The notes: generated from the sequence alone by a model not told the origin. DNA of 64,000 nt from Sipunculus nudus (GCA_026874595.1 CM049312.1:76354929-76418928), one strand, 5' to 3'; counted from the first letter of the stretch, positions 44,108 to 55,557 are shown. Translations and numbers: made by a program.

Positions 44108-44363
44108 CCTAAGATCTTAGCGTTATCCAGGGCCAGGACGATACCAAGACACCAGGGGACGAGGGCCAGGGAATAACTATGACAACCCCCGTCAGCGCGT
44201 TACCAAGAAACCAGGCGTCAGGGCGTTATCAAGGCGACAGTGAACCAGCGCAGTATCAAGACTTCAAGGGGCCACGGAGGTTGAGACAAATAACTGAAGA
44301 ATGGGTCAATACAGACAGTGAGGAAGAAACAAATACAAATGTATTTCAAAATGTGCAGGTTTT

Positions 44364-45211
44364 GTGGACCTCACTATTGATGAACTATTCTTTAAATTGC
44401 TGGTAGACACAATGAGTCCAAGGACTCTCCTTACAGAAAGTGGCTTTGTGAAATATTTTGAAGGGTATACATTGTTACCACCTAAGGTAAAATTGAGGTC
44501 CTTTTCAATGAATGAAAATAATGTACTGGACTGTTTTGAAGCAAATGTGTGTTACAAAGGTTTATCTCATGTAATGTACATACATGTTGAAACCGGAATT
44601 TCTTGGGTTGGCATGAACTTGGGTAATGCATTGGGTGTCAATCACTACAGGCTAATCACCCCCAGTAGTACTAGAGAGATTGATTTACCACTTGAACTCC
44701 AGGAGTTTGGTGAGCTGTTTACACCAAAATTAGGATGTGCTAAAGGGCTTTGTACACCAGGTAAGAGTCAAGGATGATGTTGTACAAGTACAGACTAAAT
44801 TAAGGCCCCTACCATCCTCAATTCGTGAGTCTGTGTCTCAGGAATTGAGAAGATTAGAAACAGAGGGAATTAATGAGAGGGTAGATACAACTACATGGAT
44901 CTCTCCCTTAGCTGAAGCCCGGAAAAAAGTCTGGAAATATCAGGTTATGAGTTGATTTGAGGGAGGTAAATAAGGCCATAATTCCCAGTAAATTCCCACT
45001 TCCATTTGTTGATGAAGTGTTAGGGGAGCTGCGTTGGGGCTTAACTTTTTGCCAAGTAAGATTTGGCGGCAGCGTATCTTCAGGAGCCCCTGCACGAGAG
45101 CAGTCGAGACTTGACGGCTTTCATCACACGAGGGAGTGTTTCGTTTTACCAGGGTTTGTTTCGGGCTTACGTCAGCACCAACAGCCTTCCGACAAATGAG
45201 GAGTTTTATCC
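44364..45211 (+). pseudogene. Gypsy-type protease and RT N-terminal half, decayed
   Basis: Protease-like LLVDTMSPRTLL (44400 region; retropepsin DTG changed to DTM) is followed by FGELFTPKLGCAKG and, in a second frame, RPLPSSIRESVSQELRRLE and WISPLAEARKK (RT palm entry). After a stop, DLREVNKAIIPSKFPLPFVDE follows. The motif containing the first RT Asp has lost its frame (FCQVRFGG where F-S-K-I-D-L is usual). The fragment is cut at 45211 by an inserted transposon and resumes at 46944. Confidence 0.82.
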
Positions 45212-45271
45212 TTAAGGGGTGTTTCCATGTGCACGTATATGCGTGAAAAATCGCTCATATGATTTTGTAAC

Positions 45272-46837
45272 TACCGTAGATCCGCGTTTTGCCGCCGCGG
45301 CCATAAAATAAGACTTACAGCCGAAAATCCCGACTAATATTTATCGACAAGGGATGCGGCTATAAAACGCAGGTTAGGCTGAATTCAAACATGTACAAGA
45401 GACTCGACGGCCCGCCGAGGGCCAATGGTCGATAATAGGCTGAGGAAGAAGTGAATACTGGGAACGTATATTTAATGATACTGCATATTTGTATATTAAT
45501 TTTATTGATTATTAATTTTATAAAATGTAAAATTGATATTTTAAACATGCTTATATGTATTATAAAACTTTTCTGAGTCAGTCATAAACCACGGCAATTT
45601 TCACGCAATGATTGATTAAAGATCGATATTCACTCGCCAAATTATGCATTCTATCCAGACTAACGGTTGTTCCTATATTTGAGTATGGCTGCAATATCGG
45701 TAAAACATTATTTTAAGATATTTCTTGAACATATCATTTCTTTTAAAATAAACTGTAAAACAAAAGATAACCAAAGACAATACGTTCTTCGGCAATTAAA
45801 CCTGCGTTCACGTTCAGATACTTCTTCGTTCATCAAATTGTCAATAGATGGCGCTCAAAGGTCATAACCTCACCAGCTAGTTCCGTAATCTTTAAATATG
45901 GCACGTTTTGCTAGCAGACGGTTCGGGCACCAGTGTGCATATATTATGATCAGCAGGACCCTGGGTGTACGCGTAAAGGCTCGAAGCGGGATTCGCTTAT
46001 TAAAAGGTTTTGTCAAGGTTGTTAATTGACCGACGTTGTATAGAGTGTAAATAAAAGCCATCATAAAGAGCACCGTTGGCTTTGATGTCCCATTGCAGTT
46101 TAATTAGACAGGGTAAAGGCGCAAGGTACACCAAGGCCCGCAAGTTCCGTAATCATTTTCTGTTGCATCATTTGCCGGTTGACGGTTCGGACACCATTTT
46201 GCATATATTATGATCAGCACAACCCGAGGTGTTCTGGAAATATGATCACCGACGCGGGTGTCGTTTATTGAAATGTTTTGTTGTTAAATGACCGACGATG
46301 TATAATGTCTAAATAATGTTTAAATTACAGTCGTCCCATACAATGCTTTGATGTTCCATTGAACTTTAATAAGTCAAGTTTAAGGCGCAAGATTCTCCGG
46401 CATTCAGTGATGTGTCAAATTAATTTCGTGGCCCTACTAGGATTCGTCTTGGATGAGTCGTCATAAACCGAACAAATTGTCATCTATTCTAATCAGGTAG
46501 ATCAGGCGGTTTAACAAATTAATAAAATTAATTAATAAGCAAAGCCAAGCAACATACACAGTTGCAACTGTTTCCCAAAACTGTTATGCCTGACCACATA
46601 TCAGCATACCGCAGCATATCTAGGGCAGCCTAGCGTTTAAGAAATGAACCTTTTTTCGTTGTGTTCCCAAAACTTCCCATACCCCACCCGGCAATGGAAC
46701 GTGGTGAGAATGTGGTGCGGCCATTAAGTAAGGTTTTGGGAATTTTTTACTCCAGTGAAGGAGCCTTCCAGATATTTACGAACATGGGGTGCGGCCATTA
46801 GACGACGTGCGGCGGCAAAACGCGGATCTACGGTAGG
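45272..46837. mobile_element. inner inverted-repeat element nested in the 45215-46940 transposon
   Basis: CTACCGTAGATCCGCGTTTT and the following GCCGCCGC near 45272 are perfectly mirrored by GCGGCGGC plus AAAACGCGGATCTACGGTAG ending at about 46837. Both ends also carry a further GCGGC(T/C)AT(A/T)A-type motif inward. No target duplication is obvious. It could be a separate MITE or the subterminal part of the outer element. Confidence 0.6.
45879..46410. repeat. two-unit tandem repeat, period about 264 bp
   Basis: AGTTCCGTAATC begins at 45879 and 46143. Both units then carry GACGGTTCGG, GCATATATTATGATCAGCA, TGACCGACG and GGCGCAAG-like segments in the same order. It lies inside the nested transposon. 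Confidence 0.75.
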
Positions 46838-46943
46838 TTGTTTTCATGTGTCCGTCAGCGTATATGCGTATGTGCGTATATGTGTAAAAATAGCCACAGG
46901 AGCGATTTTCACGCAATAACGTGCACATGGGAACATTCCTTTA

Positions 46944-47730
46944 TTTGGATAAAAGAGTACAGTGTTACCTTAATGATCTGATTATTTATTGGAACACCAA
47001 GGGAAGAATATCAGTGCAACCTAGAAGCCGTTCTTGGCAAACTGCGTCGGGCAGTCTCAAGCTCAATGAAAAATGTCAGTTTAATATGAAGTCTATATCT
47101 GGGTCATCTGGTTACAACTGAAGGTATAAAACCGTTACCGTCACCGGCTATAGTAGTCCTAGGAGCACCAGCCCCTAATGATAGAGACACACTTCTTTCT
47201 TTTCTTGGACTGGTGGGATATTATTCCAAGTTCTGTCCTGATTATGCCACCATGGTATAACCAAAGCGTGCATGATTGAGGGGGATGAACCGTTTCAGTG
47301 GACTGAAGAGGCACAGGTCAGTTTGATAGGGTGAACCCATAATTGGTAAAAGTATGACCTTAGCCCTGTTTGATCCAGACAATGATACAGTAGTTACAAC
47401 GGATGCTAGTGGTTATGGTATTTCAGGGGTACTCAGTCAGTTTAAAGATTGGCAGGAATTCATAGTTGCAAGTGCATCCAGAACCGTGTCAGAACAGGAG
47501 CGTAAGTACTCTGTTGGGGAACGAGGGGCATTAGCACGTGTGTGGGCATGTGAACACTGGTTAATTATTTGTGGGGACGACGGGTCACACTTCGTACTGA
47601 CCATCGTGCATAGACAACATAGTTAACCAGTAAAGGAAAGGGTAGACAACCGATGAGAATAGCAAAGTGAAATGCTTGGCTGTTATGGTTTAACTACACC
47701 ATTTAGTATCGTCCATGAAGTTCTCGGTAA
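46944..47730 (+). pseudogene. Gypsy-type RT C-terminal part and RNase H, decayed
   Basis: It resumes after the nested transposon with RVQCYLNDLIIY (YLDD box changed to YLND, about 46948-46986), then LKLNEKCQF and, in a new frame, LLSFLGLVGYYSKFCPDYA. The RNase H domain is at 47354-47626: VVTTDASGYGISGVLSQ, SRTVSEQERKYSVGERGAL, VWACEHW. Beyond the stop, remnants of GRQPMRIARW and a FNYTI-like strand follow to about 47730. No integrase was recognised. Confidence 0.83.
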
Positions 47731-48933
47731 CTGAATTGTGTGAAAAAATATCCTGAATAGTTGTGAAGATTTGTTATGCAGTGTTGCTTATTGGCCACCT
47801 GGGTTAGGGACAAAAAAAGAAAATATATAAAAATGTTATAATTGTGCAGATTTGTATGAGGTTGCTTTCAAGGCCCAATGTATTGAGGACAGTTGGAAAC
47901 ACCTACACCTGAACATGTTTGTAATTGTGGTATATTCCTAAAATTAAAAAAAGTAATTGGATGTTATTTTGTGTAAGAGAAAAATAAAGCTGGACAGTGG
48001 AAAATGAGGGACACTAATATTTGTGCATATAAGGGTATGGTGTATATTGAACAAAGGAAAACTGTGAAAATGATGGACACGTATTGTTCGTTGGAAAAAA
48101 ATATAAACATACTGAAAATTTTTACATAGATTTGGAAAAATAGGGAGGATAAACGAGGCGCGTTGGCTAGGGAAAAAAAGAATTTCCAAGATAAAGGTAT
48201 AATTGTATATAGATCATTTGAAACAGTGAAAGAGGAAGATAGAATGATGGATAAAGATTAAAGATCGACCTAATTAAGAAATGCGATCTATGAGACTGGA
48301 ATAAGTTAATTTATAAAACATCGAGTAATGTTTTAAACGTGTACTCAGAGAGAATAGTGAAATTGAACAATAGTGAAACCGATTATTTTAAATCTTTGTG
48401 ATGTCAAGTGCATTTTGTTTTAGAATATTTATGGATTTTATGTGGATGTGAATTTAAATATTATTAGTATTGTCAAGAAACAGTATATAGAATAAAATGC
48501 ATTGAGAAAGCTGATTTTATAGCCTGACTTTGATATAAGTACTGTTTACATACTTGCAAAGATGGTAAAATTTTAATAGGGTTTAATATAGTGTTATAAT
48601 GGCCACATGGACCTTTATTGGACTGAGTATACTATTTTGATTATTAGGCTTGCGATTTTGGATAATTATAAAGTTTTGTAATAGTTGATTAATCAGTTCT
48701 TAAGAAGTGAGAGGGATATGTGTCGTGTCTTAAAGTGTAATATCTATAAATTTATGTTAGTGGAAATTACTTAGGTCCAGGTTACTGTAATGTTGAGACA
48801 TCTGGCAAATTGTTAAGGTACTAAATGGAGTGAAAAAGTGTCTGAAAAAGTGGCCATATTGTCTCCTCCGGTAACATGGGTCTGGTAGTCTCCTCCTTTA
48901 AATCTGCTTCCATCCTGGGAAAGAATACTATAA
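47731..48933. other. AT-rich region between two Gypsy fragments, possible LTR/leader
   Basis: No ORF of interest. It lies between the RNase H end of one Gypsy fragment and a gag start of another on the same strand, so it may hold 3' LTR or 5' leader sequence. LTR termini could not be defined. The stretch AATGGCGACGAGGACG at 48934 immediately starts the second gag. Confidence 0.4.
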
Positions 48934-49240
48934 ATGGCGACGAGGACGTTTGCAGTGGGCCAAACACCAGCTTTTCTTGAACCTCCTCGTGATTTTGTCT
49001 GTGAGTGGAGGCAATGGAAGAAAATATTTGAGAACTTTATGGTCGCGTCAGATGCCTTAACTTTCGAACCCACGCGGAAGAAAGCCATCTTGCTTCATAG
49101 TATAAGAACAGACGGACAACGTATCTAATAATCCCTAAGGACACCAACAGTTCTCAAAGGTGAGAAAAGTGAAACTGAAACTATAAAACATGATGTTTAT
49201 GAATTAGCGTTGGAAACACCTATAGGAAAGAATACAATAT
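48934..49240 (+). pseudogene. second Gypsy-type gag N-terminal fragment
   Basis: A 64-aa frame with FLEPPRDFVCEWRQWKKIFE and KKAILLHSIRTDGQRI, a typical Gypsy (Mag-like) gag N-terminus. At 49200 it continues in another frame with YELALETPIG, matching YELAMETLEG at the start of the first gag (43485), so the two fragments are of one family and overlap only briefly. It is broken after that. Short basic frames to 49621 may be further debris. Confidence 0.72.
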
Positions 49241-50912
49241 ATTGACACATGATGAACATTACGTGAAACGAAAGAAAATACGTTTATTTTACTTAGGAAA
49301 TACCATCCAGAAGTTATCTCTTCTTATTCTTCTCCAAATCCGCAAGAATCTACAGCGTCCCGGCGAGATTTCGTGCAGCGAGACCATCATCAAGATATTT
49401 ACCTTATAAGGAATACCGTTAGGAATCCGGGAAATCTGACCGTAAATAAACCCCGAAAATATCACTGCGCTTGGCATTTGACTGACGATATGAAAAAATG
49501 TCATACTGCTACATCTGGAAAGAACAAACTAGTGCTGAGGATACATACTGAAGGAAATGTAATCCACGGTCCGGCTTTGCGTGGCATCCGAAGCATAGGC
49601 TGCCCGAATGACAACGCGTAAAAGTAGTCCCTATATACTAATTAACACTGCCGACAAAAGCGATGGCGAAAATCCAAGTAATTTAAAAATATATATAATA
49701 TGGATAAATGATAAATATGGCCGGAAGGAATGATTAAAATTTGTAGAAACCTCAGTCGAAATATCCCAAGTGGATCTACCAATTCCACGCATGGATGACG
49801 CGCTAGTTAAACCAGGCTGCAAGGGGGTCTCGCATAATCATTCCACCGATCGGCCAAACAACACAATTCCGAATTGTATTAACCTACAGTGAGATAAGGT
49901 GCGTGTTGATCAATTAATTATTTCGCTCATCGCTAGCGCCGGTGAAAGCGAAATACATGAATTATCTGTTCGTTCCGAAATAATTAAGGTTCATTTACCG
50001 GCCGGTACTGATAGGGCTATAGAGCCAAGCTCCGAGCAAGACAAATTTAACAAATTTTTTCAATAATATTTTTATCATGTGACAGTTGAGGGTAAATTTT
50101 ACCTCCTGCACATTCTGGTCTTTGGTCCATGACTGCCGAGGTCGTCTTATGTGCATGAAGGCCCTCGTAAAAAAAGTATGAATTCTTGCGACGTGTTGTT
50201 TAGTATATAGCAAGGGGCAAGGGAAAAGGCTGATTATCACATGTGGAACCCCGATGACGGTTTTTGTGCATGCGCAGTGGAGAACTTAAAAGTGTGATAA
50301 ATTGACAACTAATCAGTTTCCGAGATCTCTCTTCCTTCTGTATATGAAAGAAAACACTATTAGGTATACATGAGATACTTAAAATGCATGTGCGGTGCTA
50401 TATTAATGCTATATGGTTCTTCAACCATGTAAGGTCATATACAGAAAAGGAATGCTCTTGCGCCGAAATTGGTATCACTCAGAATTTACAGAAGACGATA
50501 AAAGCGGTCTTTACCAATCGGCAATTGCGGTCCGCTATGCGTTGCACCCTACTTAAAAACGACTTTGTGGTTAATATCTCCATTAAGTGTCATGAGAGTT
50601 ATTAGAACTATATAGCCATGGATCAAAGAACAATCGCAGAATTTTTATTTTTAGTCAATTAAATCTGAGGATGGATCTTAATGCAAAGTCAGGCACTGGC
50701 AAAAATATGCGCTCTTCGAGTGTCCTGGTATAAAATATATATCCATTTGAAGTGTAATTGAGTCCAGTCAAAATTATTGTGATTTATATTAATTATGATT
50801 GAACGCATAATTAGATAACTGCATATACCGTTGACGGATCACATCTGAAGATTGGAAAGGCATGAAAACATGCACGTGTTAATGCGAAACTGAACATTTT
50901 CATAAATAATCA

Positions 50913-50915
<3 letters not shown>

Positions 50916-50969
<54 letters not shown>
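50916..50969. repeat. (TA)n microsatellite
   Basis: About 26 TA units. Confidence 0.95.
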
Positions 50970-50971
<2 letters not shown>

Positions 50972-51072
50972 CACTGTCCATGACCATCAGTGTAGTGTTT
51001 TTTTAGTAGTTATATTGATAATAGGGAATTGCCTCACCTGCAAGGAAACTATTTATTAACTGAACATGCTGA

Positions 51073-51139
<67 letters not shown>

Positions 51140-51150
51140 AAGAGAGAGAG
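51073..51150. repeat. compound (TA)n(GA)n microsatellite
   Basis: TA units to 51099 then GA units with a few AAAG interruptions. Confidence 0.95.
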
Positions 51151-51360
51151 GATTATCCTACAATTAAGGATATAACAAACACATAAACAAAGTATCTCAT
51201 TGCACATTCAATGACGATCGAATATTTGATATGTTGTAAATTTTTTTTTTTATGGAGGTTTTTTCTATTTTTAATGCTGACTTATCTAAGTGTGTACATC
51301 TGCAGAGTTTCCATTTCGGTTTGGGACTACTTGACAGGGCGGTAGCACTCGCTTCCTATC

Positions 51361-51652
51361 ATTTTTATTTTGTATCCTGGTGTCACCCAGGCCCGGTGTC
51401 TACCGCACCTGCGGGTCCTTGATGTGTAATCATCCCCATCGCTGAGTCAAAACACCGAGGAACCCCCCCAAAAAAAGACGCACTCGTATGTGGGTGACAC
51501 ACGGCTGTGGGGCACATCCTTCCCATTAAGCCTGCAGAGCGCTCACCCTGGGTGGGGGCCGACCGTGAAAAACCTCACCGCCTCGGCTGAGATTCGAACG
51601 AACGATCTCCCGGCTTTGAGTCCCGCGCTCTACCCCTGAGCCACAGAGGCAT
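51361..51652 (-). mobile_element. tRNA-derived SINE, copy 2
   Basis: On the minus strand the head reads GTGGCTCAGGGGTAGAGC (A box) and GTTCGAATCTC (B box), then CACCCAGGGTGAGCGCTCTG, GACCCGCAGGTGCGG and a tail ACACCAGGATACAAAATA. It is better preserved than copy 1 at 5741-6010, with the same body and tail. A C-run expansion lies mid-body near 51465. Confidence 0.82.
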
Positions 51653-51839
51653 GTTGTAAATGTAGCTTTTAGTATTATTATTGTCTCCTTGTACATGGCA
51701 GTAAGTTGCTAGGAGTTCTGCATAGATCGAAAACTGCAATTATGTACCCAACATACCAATTTACTGTAAACAACTGACTGATTAATGACATATTTGTAAT
51801 TATAAACACATAAATTTTGAATATGATAAAAATTCGCAA

Positions 51840-52440
51840 GACAAAATTTCTCAAATTAGTCACAGAGGCACCGCTGGTGTCTCGAACCTGTCCCGGACTA
51901 TCCCGAAGTCGATTTCTGCGAATCAGGAAGTGCGAGAACTGCGAGATACCTTTGTGAGGGGTTCGCAACCTATGCAACTACATTGCGAATATTTCGAGAT
52001 AACAATGAGAATCTGACATTCTGGGCGCGAATTGTCGTGCGAATATTTCACAAATGTTGTGCGAATGTCCTGTAAACATCGCAAAAAATTCGCGCGACGG
52101 GTACACGAATTCCAGCCGGATTTTGGGCCAAACACTCGTGCGATGTACGCAAACGTATCGTAAGTTAACATTGTCGTTAAATCGCGCATTTTCTCCAAAT
52201 TGTCGTGTCTCTAACTGCTCTAACTAGTCGCAAGCTGTCCATGCCCAGTAAGATACAGCCCAAAGCCATATACTCATTAAATACGTGAACACTGACACAC
52301 GCTCGTGGAGGCGGGCGTGGCTTCAGTGACAGGGAACAGTCATCAGATGTATTTCGCTCATTCTCTACAAGAGCAATAGAGGTTTTCCATTTAACCGCGG
52401 TCCGCTTGGGCGTCAAGACGGACCTAACAGTCCTTTGGAC
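51840..52440. other. unclassified region rich in TGCGAAT/TTCGCA motifs
   Basis: From 51880 to 52190 the sequence repeatedly uses short variants of GCGAAT, TTCGCA and GCGAGA in both orientations, reminiscent of transposon subterminal repeats. Short minus-strand ORFs (to 52416) have no recognised domain. Termini not found. Confidence 0.35.
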
Positions 52441-52639
52441 TTGTGCCCCTGGTTGGGCTTAAAGTATACTGCAATTGGACTATTCAATGTTTACATGATT
52501 TTGCATGTTTTTGTTGTTTCTTTTGCATTTATGTAAGATTTATCATTCATTTATATGATACCCCTGGCTCGACATTCAGATGCTTGGATAAATATTAATG
52601 CCAGTGAGAACTTATTTGATTTGGTTACTAATCGTGTAC

Positions 52640-53694
52640 CTTTAGCTTCAGTGAAACCTAGTCTTGTTTTAGGTTACCAAATTATCTGATTCACGGTTTT
52701 GGTTCGGGTGCTTGTATTGAGGCTTTAAATGATGAAGCTTCAGGACAATGGAATACCCGAGTCGCCTACATGCCTTCAAACTACAGGGAGCTTCTTGCCA
52801 TTGGACTGGCTCTGAGGTCATTTGGACCCGAACTCCAGGGGAAATCTGTTCAAATCTTGCATATGTCAACCTTTTGTACAGTCCAAGTCAGGAATTAGGG
52901 GACTTAGTTCAAAAAGTTTGGCTAGAAGCTCATGCATGTGACTAAATCTAAAGGCCAAATACCTCGCTGGAAAACAGAACCGCCGGGTTGATTTGTTGAG
53001 CTGAAATTTGTCCCCATACGAATGGAAACTAAACATACATTTATTCCGTTTTCTGGACTTAATGTTGGAGCCTCACACCATCGACCGGTATGCTTCAATG
53101 AAGACAGCGCAACTACCCCGTTACAACAGTCTGTATCACGACCCCCTCTCGTCCTGTATAGATGCATTGGCTCACAATTGGATGGGCGAAAACAGTTTTG
53201 TCAATCCGTCGTTTTGCCTCATTCCAGAGGTTCTAAATCTAATCGCATCTCAAAAGGTGGAGGCAGACCTGATAGCCTCTTGCTGGCTAGCACAACCTTG
53301 GTTTCATCAGATAGTGCAAATATGTCATCGGTCCCACCGATCCAGATTCCTAACAACCGGCAGTCAATTTGGCATTTTGACATTTGTCCAGAGCCACTAA
53401 GAAGTGGAGACTATTTTTACCTAACCAAATGACAACAAATCACGTAATCGTGATCAGCACAAATTTTGTTACGGAGATTAAAAACAATCAGCGTAAAATG
53501 TCTAGGGGAATGAAAAAAGAAGTTAGTGTTTTTTTGTTCATAAATAATTATAGTTTATTCTTAGAATAATCCTAACATTAAAATACACTAAATCAATACA
53601 ATTACACAATATAACAATAAAATGTACATCATCAGAGTTTCCGGATCCTTGGCTTTGATTTCTGGATACCACCACTGCCACAGCCCAACCAGAG
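52640..53694 (+). pseudogene. DIRS/Ngaro-like RNase H region, decayed
   Basis: The frame near 52725-52870 reads DEASGQWNTRVAYM, NYRELLAIGLALRSFG and LQGKSVQIL, the RNase H of DIRS-type retroelements. After frameshifts come KAKYLAGKQNRRVDLLS, YEWKLNIHLFRFLDLM, PHTIDRYASMKTAQLPRYNS, DALAHNWMGENSFVNPSF and QKVEADLIASCWLAQPWF, which is the segment following RNase H in such elements. Stops separate the pieces. The preceding RT domain is not recognised. The 3' part repeats at 53705-54473. Confidence 0.78.
52928..53694. repeat. tandem duplication, unit 1 (about 767 bp)
   Basis: It begins GCTCATGCATGTGACTAAAT and ends AGCCCAACCAGAG. It is nearly identical to 53705-54473 at an offset of 777-779 bp, with 10 bp between units. 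It covers the DIRS/Ngaro RNase H tail plus about 300 bp of non-coding sequence. Confidence 0.92.
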
Positions 53695-53704
53695 TCCCAA
53701 CCAA

Positions 53705-54473
53705 GCTCATACATGGGACTAAATCTATAGGCCAAATACCTCGCTGGAAAACAGAACCGCCACGTTGATTTGTTGAGCAGAAATTTTTCCCCATACGAAT
53801 GGAAACTAAACATACATTTATTCCGTTTTCTGGACTTAATGTTGGAGCCTCACACCATCGACCGGTATGCTTCAATGAAGACAGCGCAACTACCCCGTTA
53901 CAACAGTCTGTATCACGACCCCCTCTCGTCCGGTATAGATGCATTGGCTCACAATTTGATGGGCGAAAACAGTTTTGTCAATCCGTCGTTTTGCCTCATT
54001 CCAGGGTTCCAGAAATCTAATCGCATCTCAAAAGGTGGAGGCAGACCTGATAGCATCTTGCTGGCCAGCACAACCTTGGTTTCATCAGATAGTGCAATTA
54101 TGTCATCAGTCCCACCGATCCAGATTCCAAACAACCCGCAGTCAATTTGGCATTTTGACATTTTATCCAGAGCCACTAAGAAGTGGAGACTATTGTTACC
54201 TAACCAAATGACAACAAATCACCTAATCGTGATCAGCACAAATTTTGTTACGGAGATTAAAAAAAATCAGCGTAAAATGTCTAGGGGAATGAATAAAGAA
54301 GTCAGTGGATTTTTGTTCATAAATAATTAAAGTTTATTCTTAGAATAATCCTAACATTAAAATACACTAAATCAATACAATTACACAATATAACAATAAA
54401 ATGTACATCATCAGAGTGTCCGGATCCTAGGCGTTGATTTCTGGATACCACCACTGCCACAGCCCAACCAGAG
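53705..54473. repeat. tandem duplication, unit 2 (about 769 bp)
   Basis: Second copy of the unit at 52928-53694. The plus-strand frame 53770-54330 is a fragment of the same element region; minus-strand frames across both units are shadows. Substitutions and a few single-base indels distinguish the units. Confidence 0.92.
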
Positions 54474-54959
54474 GCCTTTAACACCAATAATCCACGCAAA
54501 TAGTAATAATCAAAAGGCAAACTGAAGACAGTCCGTATTACATCTGTATTAAGTCCGTTGAATATCTGACATCATGTACCACTGCAATTATCGGACAAGG
54601 TCCCAAAATGATGAGGAAGTAACAATGTTATTGCTCGCTGGTATTTTCCTTTCTGCCGGCTCTAAACACAGCCCCTAATTCATAGCTTCTCACCCGAAAA
54701 TTGTAGAAATGGAAAATTCCAAAGAACAATACACACGCACATGAACAGACCCGAAACATTTAGAACAAAAAAGAACGCTGTGTCTCTACGCTTCAGACCC
54801 CACACGAGAGCCAGCGCCCAACAAGCGAGGTTCCCATAGCAACGAACTATGCCTGCGCTACACGAATCAGAATGTCAACAGACACATGTAACACTGCTGC
54901 GCACAATAAAACAGATACCTGTAACACTATACACGTGGAGAATTTCTGACGGTTAATTC
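54474..54959. other. non-coding segment between duplication and recombinase fragment
   Basis: No ORF or recognised repeat. Base composition is less AT-rich than the surroundings. Confidence 0.4.
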
Positions 54960-55202
54960 TTGGTGCTCAGGGTTGGAGTGATAGAGCACAACAACAATTT
55001 CCATGTAACTGGGCTTGGTAAAATTCTTGAGCAATTAATTAACATGGCAGGTTTAGGGGGTAGGAGTTTTACTGCAAAATGTTTTAGACCTTCTGGAGCA
55101 AAGACTGCCGTTGAGGCTAATTTTAACCCAGACTCCGTTCGGAAAGTTGGCAGGTGGAAATCCCAGGAGGTGTTTGAGCAGCATTATGTGCATTCTCAGT
55201 AG
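54960..55202 (+). pseudogene. tyrosine recombinase C-terminal fragment (DIRS/Ngaro-like)
   Basis: An 80-aa frame with SFTAKCFRPSGAKTAVEA, where the Arg stands in the recombinase R-x-x-x-A motif, then VRKVGRWKS and the nucleophile region EQHYVHSQ ending in the conserved Tyr context. N-terminal recombinase regions are absent. It follows the RNase H remnants on the same strand, in the order of DIRS-superfamily elements, so it is probably part of the same element. Confidence 0.72.
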
Positions 55203-55273
55203 GCCAATAACTTCACAGATTAGGTGTTTCGAAGGTAATTATGTTTTAGCATATCTTTTCTCTCTTAATTAGG

Positions 55274-55557
55274 TATATTTGCTTCAGTGTTTTGTTGTTA
55301 AGGCGTGATATACATTAGTCTGTAACCCGAACCAATATTAAATGACAGGTCCCTGTCACTGGGTGGTGACATCTATATGTCGCCACCCAAACTATTCTCC
55401 ACTTGGTGTCGGTTGAGTGATAATTTTATTGATGGTGGATTATTATTGAGAATGAGAACAAATTTGCCATAAGCTATGCTGTGGTGGATGGTACCAAGTT
55501 CGGAAGAATAAAGGCATATTTACTTCAGTTGTTTGTTGTTTAGGTGTGATAAAAATT
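55274..55557. repeat. pair of about 43-bp direct repeats flanking a 28-bp hairpin
   Basis: TATTTGCTTCAGTGTTTTGT and its continuation through GGCGTGATA begin near 55275. A close variant begins near 55515. Between them, 55361-55388 forms a 12-bp-stem hairpin (GGGTGGTGACAT / ATGTCGCCACCC, loop CTAT). Such repeats downstream of the recombinase match the split direct repeats of Ngaro-type elements. Confidence 0.6.

Larger units (their letters stand above)
45215..46940. mobile_element. non-autonomous DNA transposon with TTA target duplication, inside Gypsy RT
   Basis: The left end AGGGGTGTTTCCATGTGCAC and the right end (reverse complement AGGAATGTTCCCATGTGCAC) form imperfect inverted repeats continuing through GCGTGAAAAATCGCTC. 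TTA occurs at 45212-45214 and 46941-46943, and removing the element plus one TTA restores the order of RT motifs on either side. The TSD type fits PIF/Harbinger. It is 1,726 bp with no transposase recognised. A second, inner inverted pair (45273-45302 and 46808-46837) suggests a nested element. Confidence 0.85.
49622..51360. other. intergenic region with TA and TA/AG microsatellites
   Basis: No gene recognised. (TA)n at 50916-50969 and a compound array at 51073-51150. Confidence 0.5.

Noticed and set aside
52177-52416. 79-aa minus-strand ORF as a host exon
   Set aside because: No recognised domain, no splice context matched to a neighbour, and located in a motif-rich repeat-like region.
53538-53944. 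Minus-strand ORFs of 91-118 aa in the duplicated region
   Set aside because: They are shadows of the DIRS/Ngaro-like plus-strand coding remnants and repeat with the duplication.
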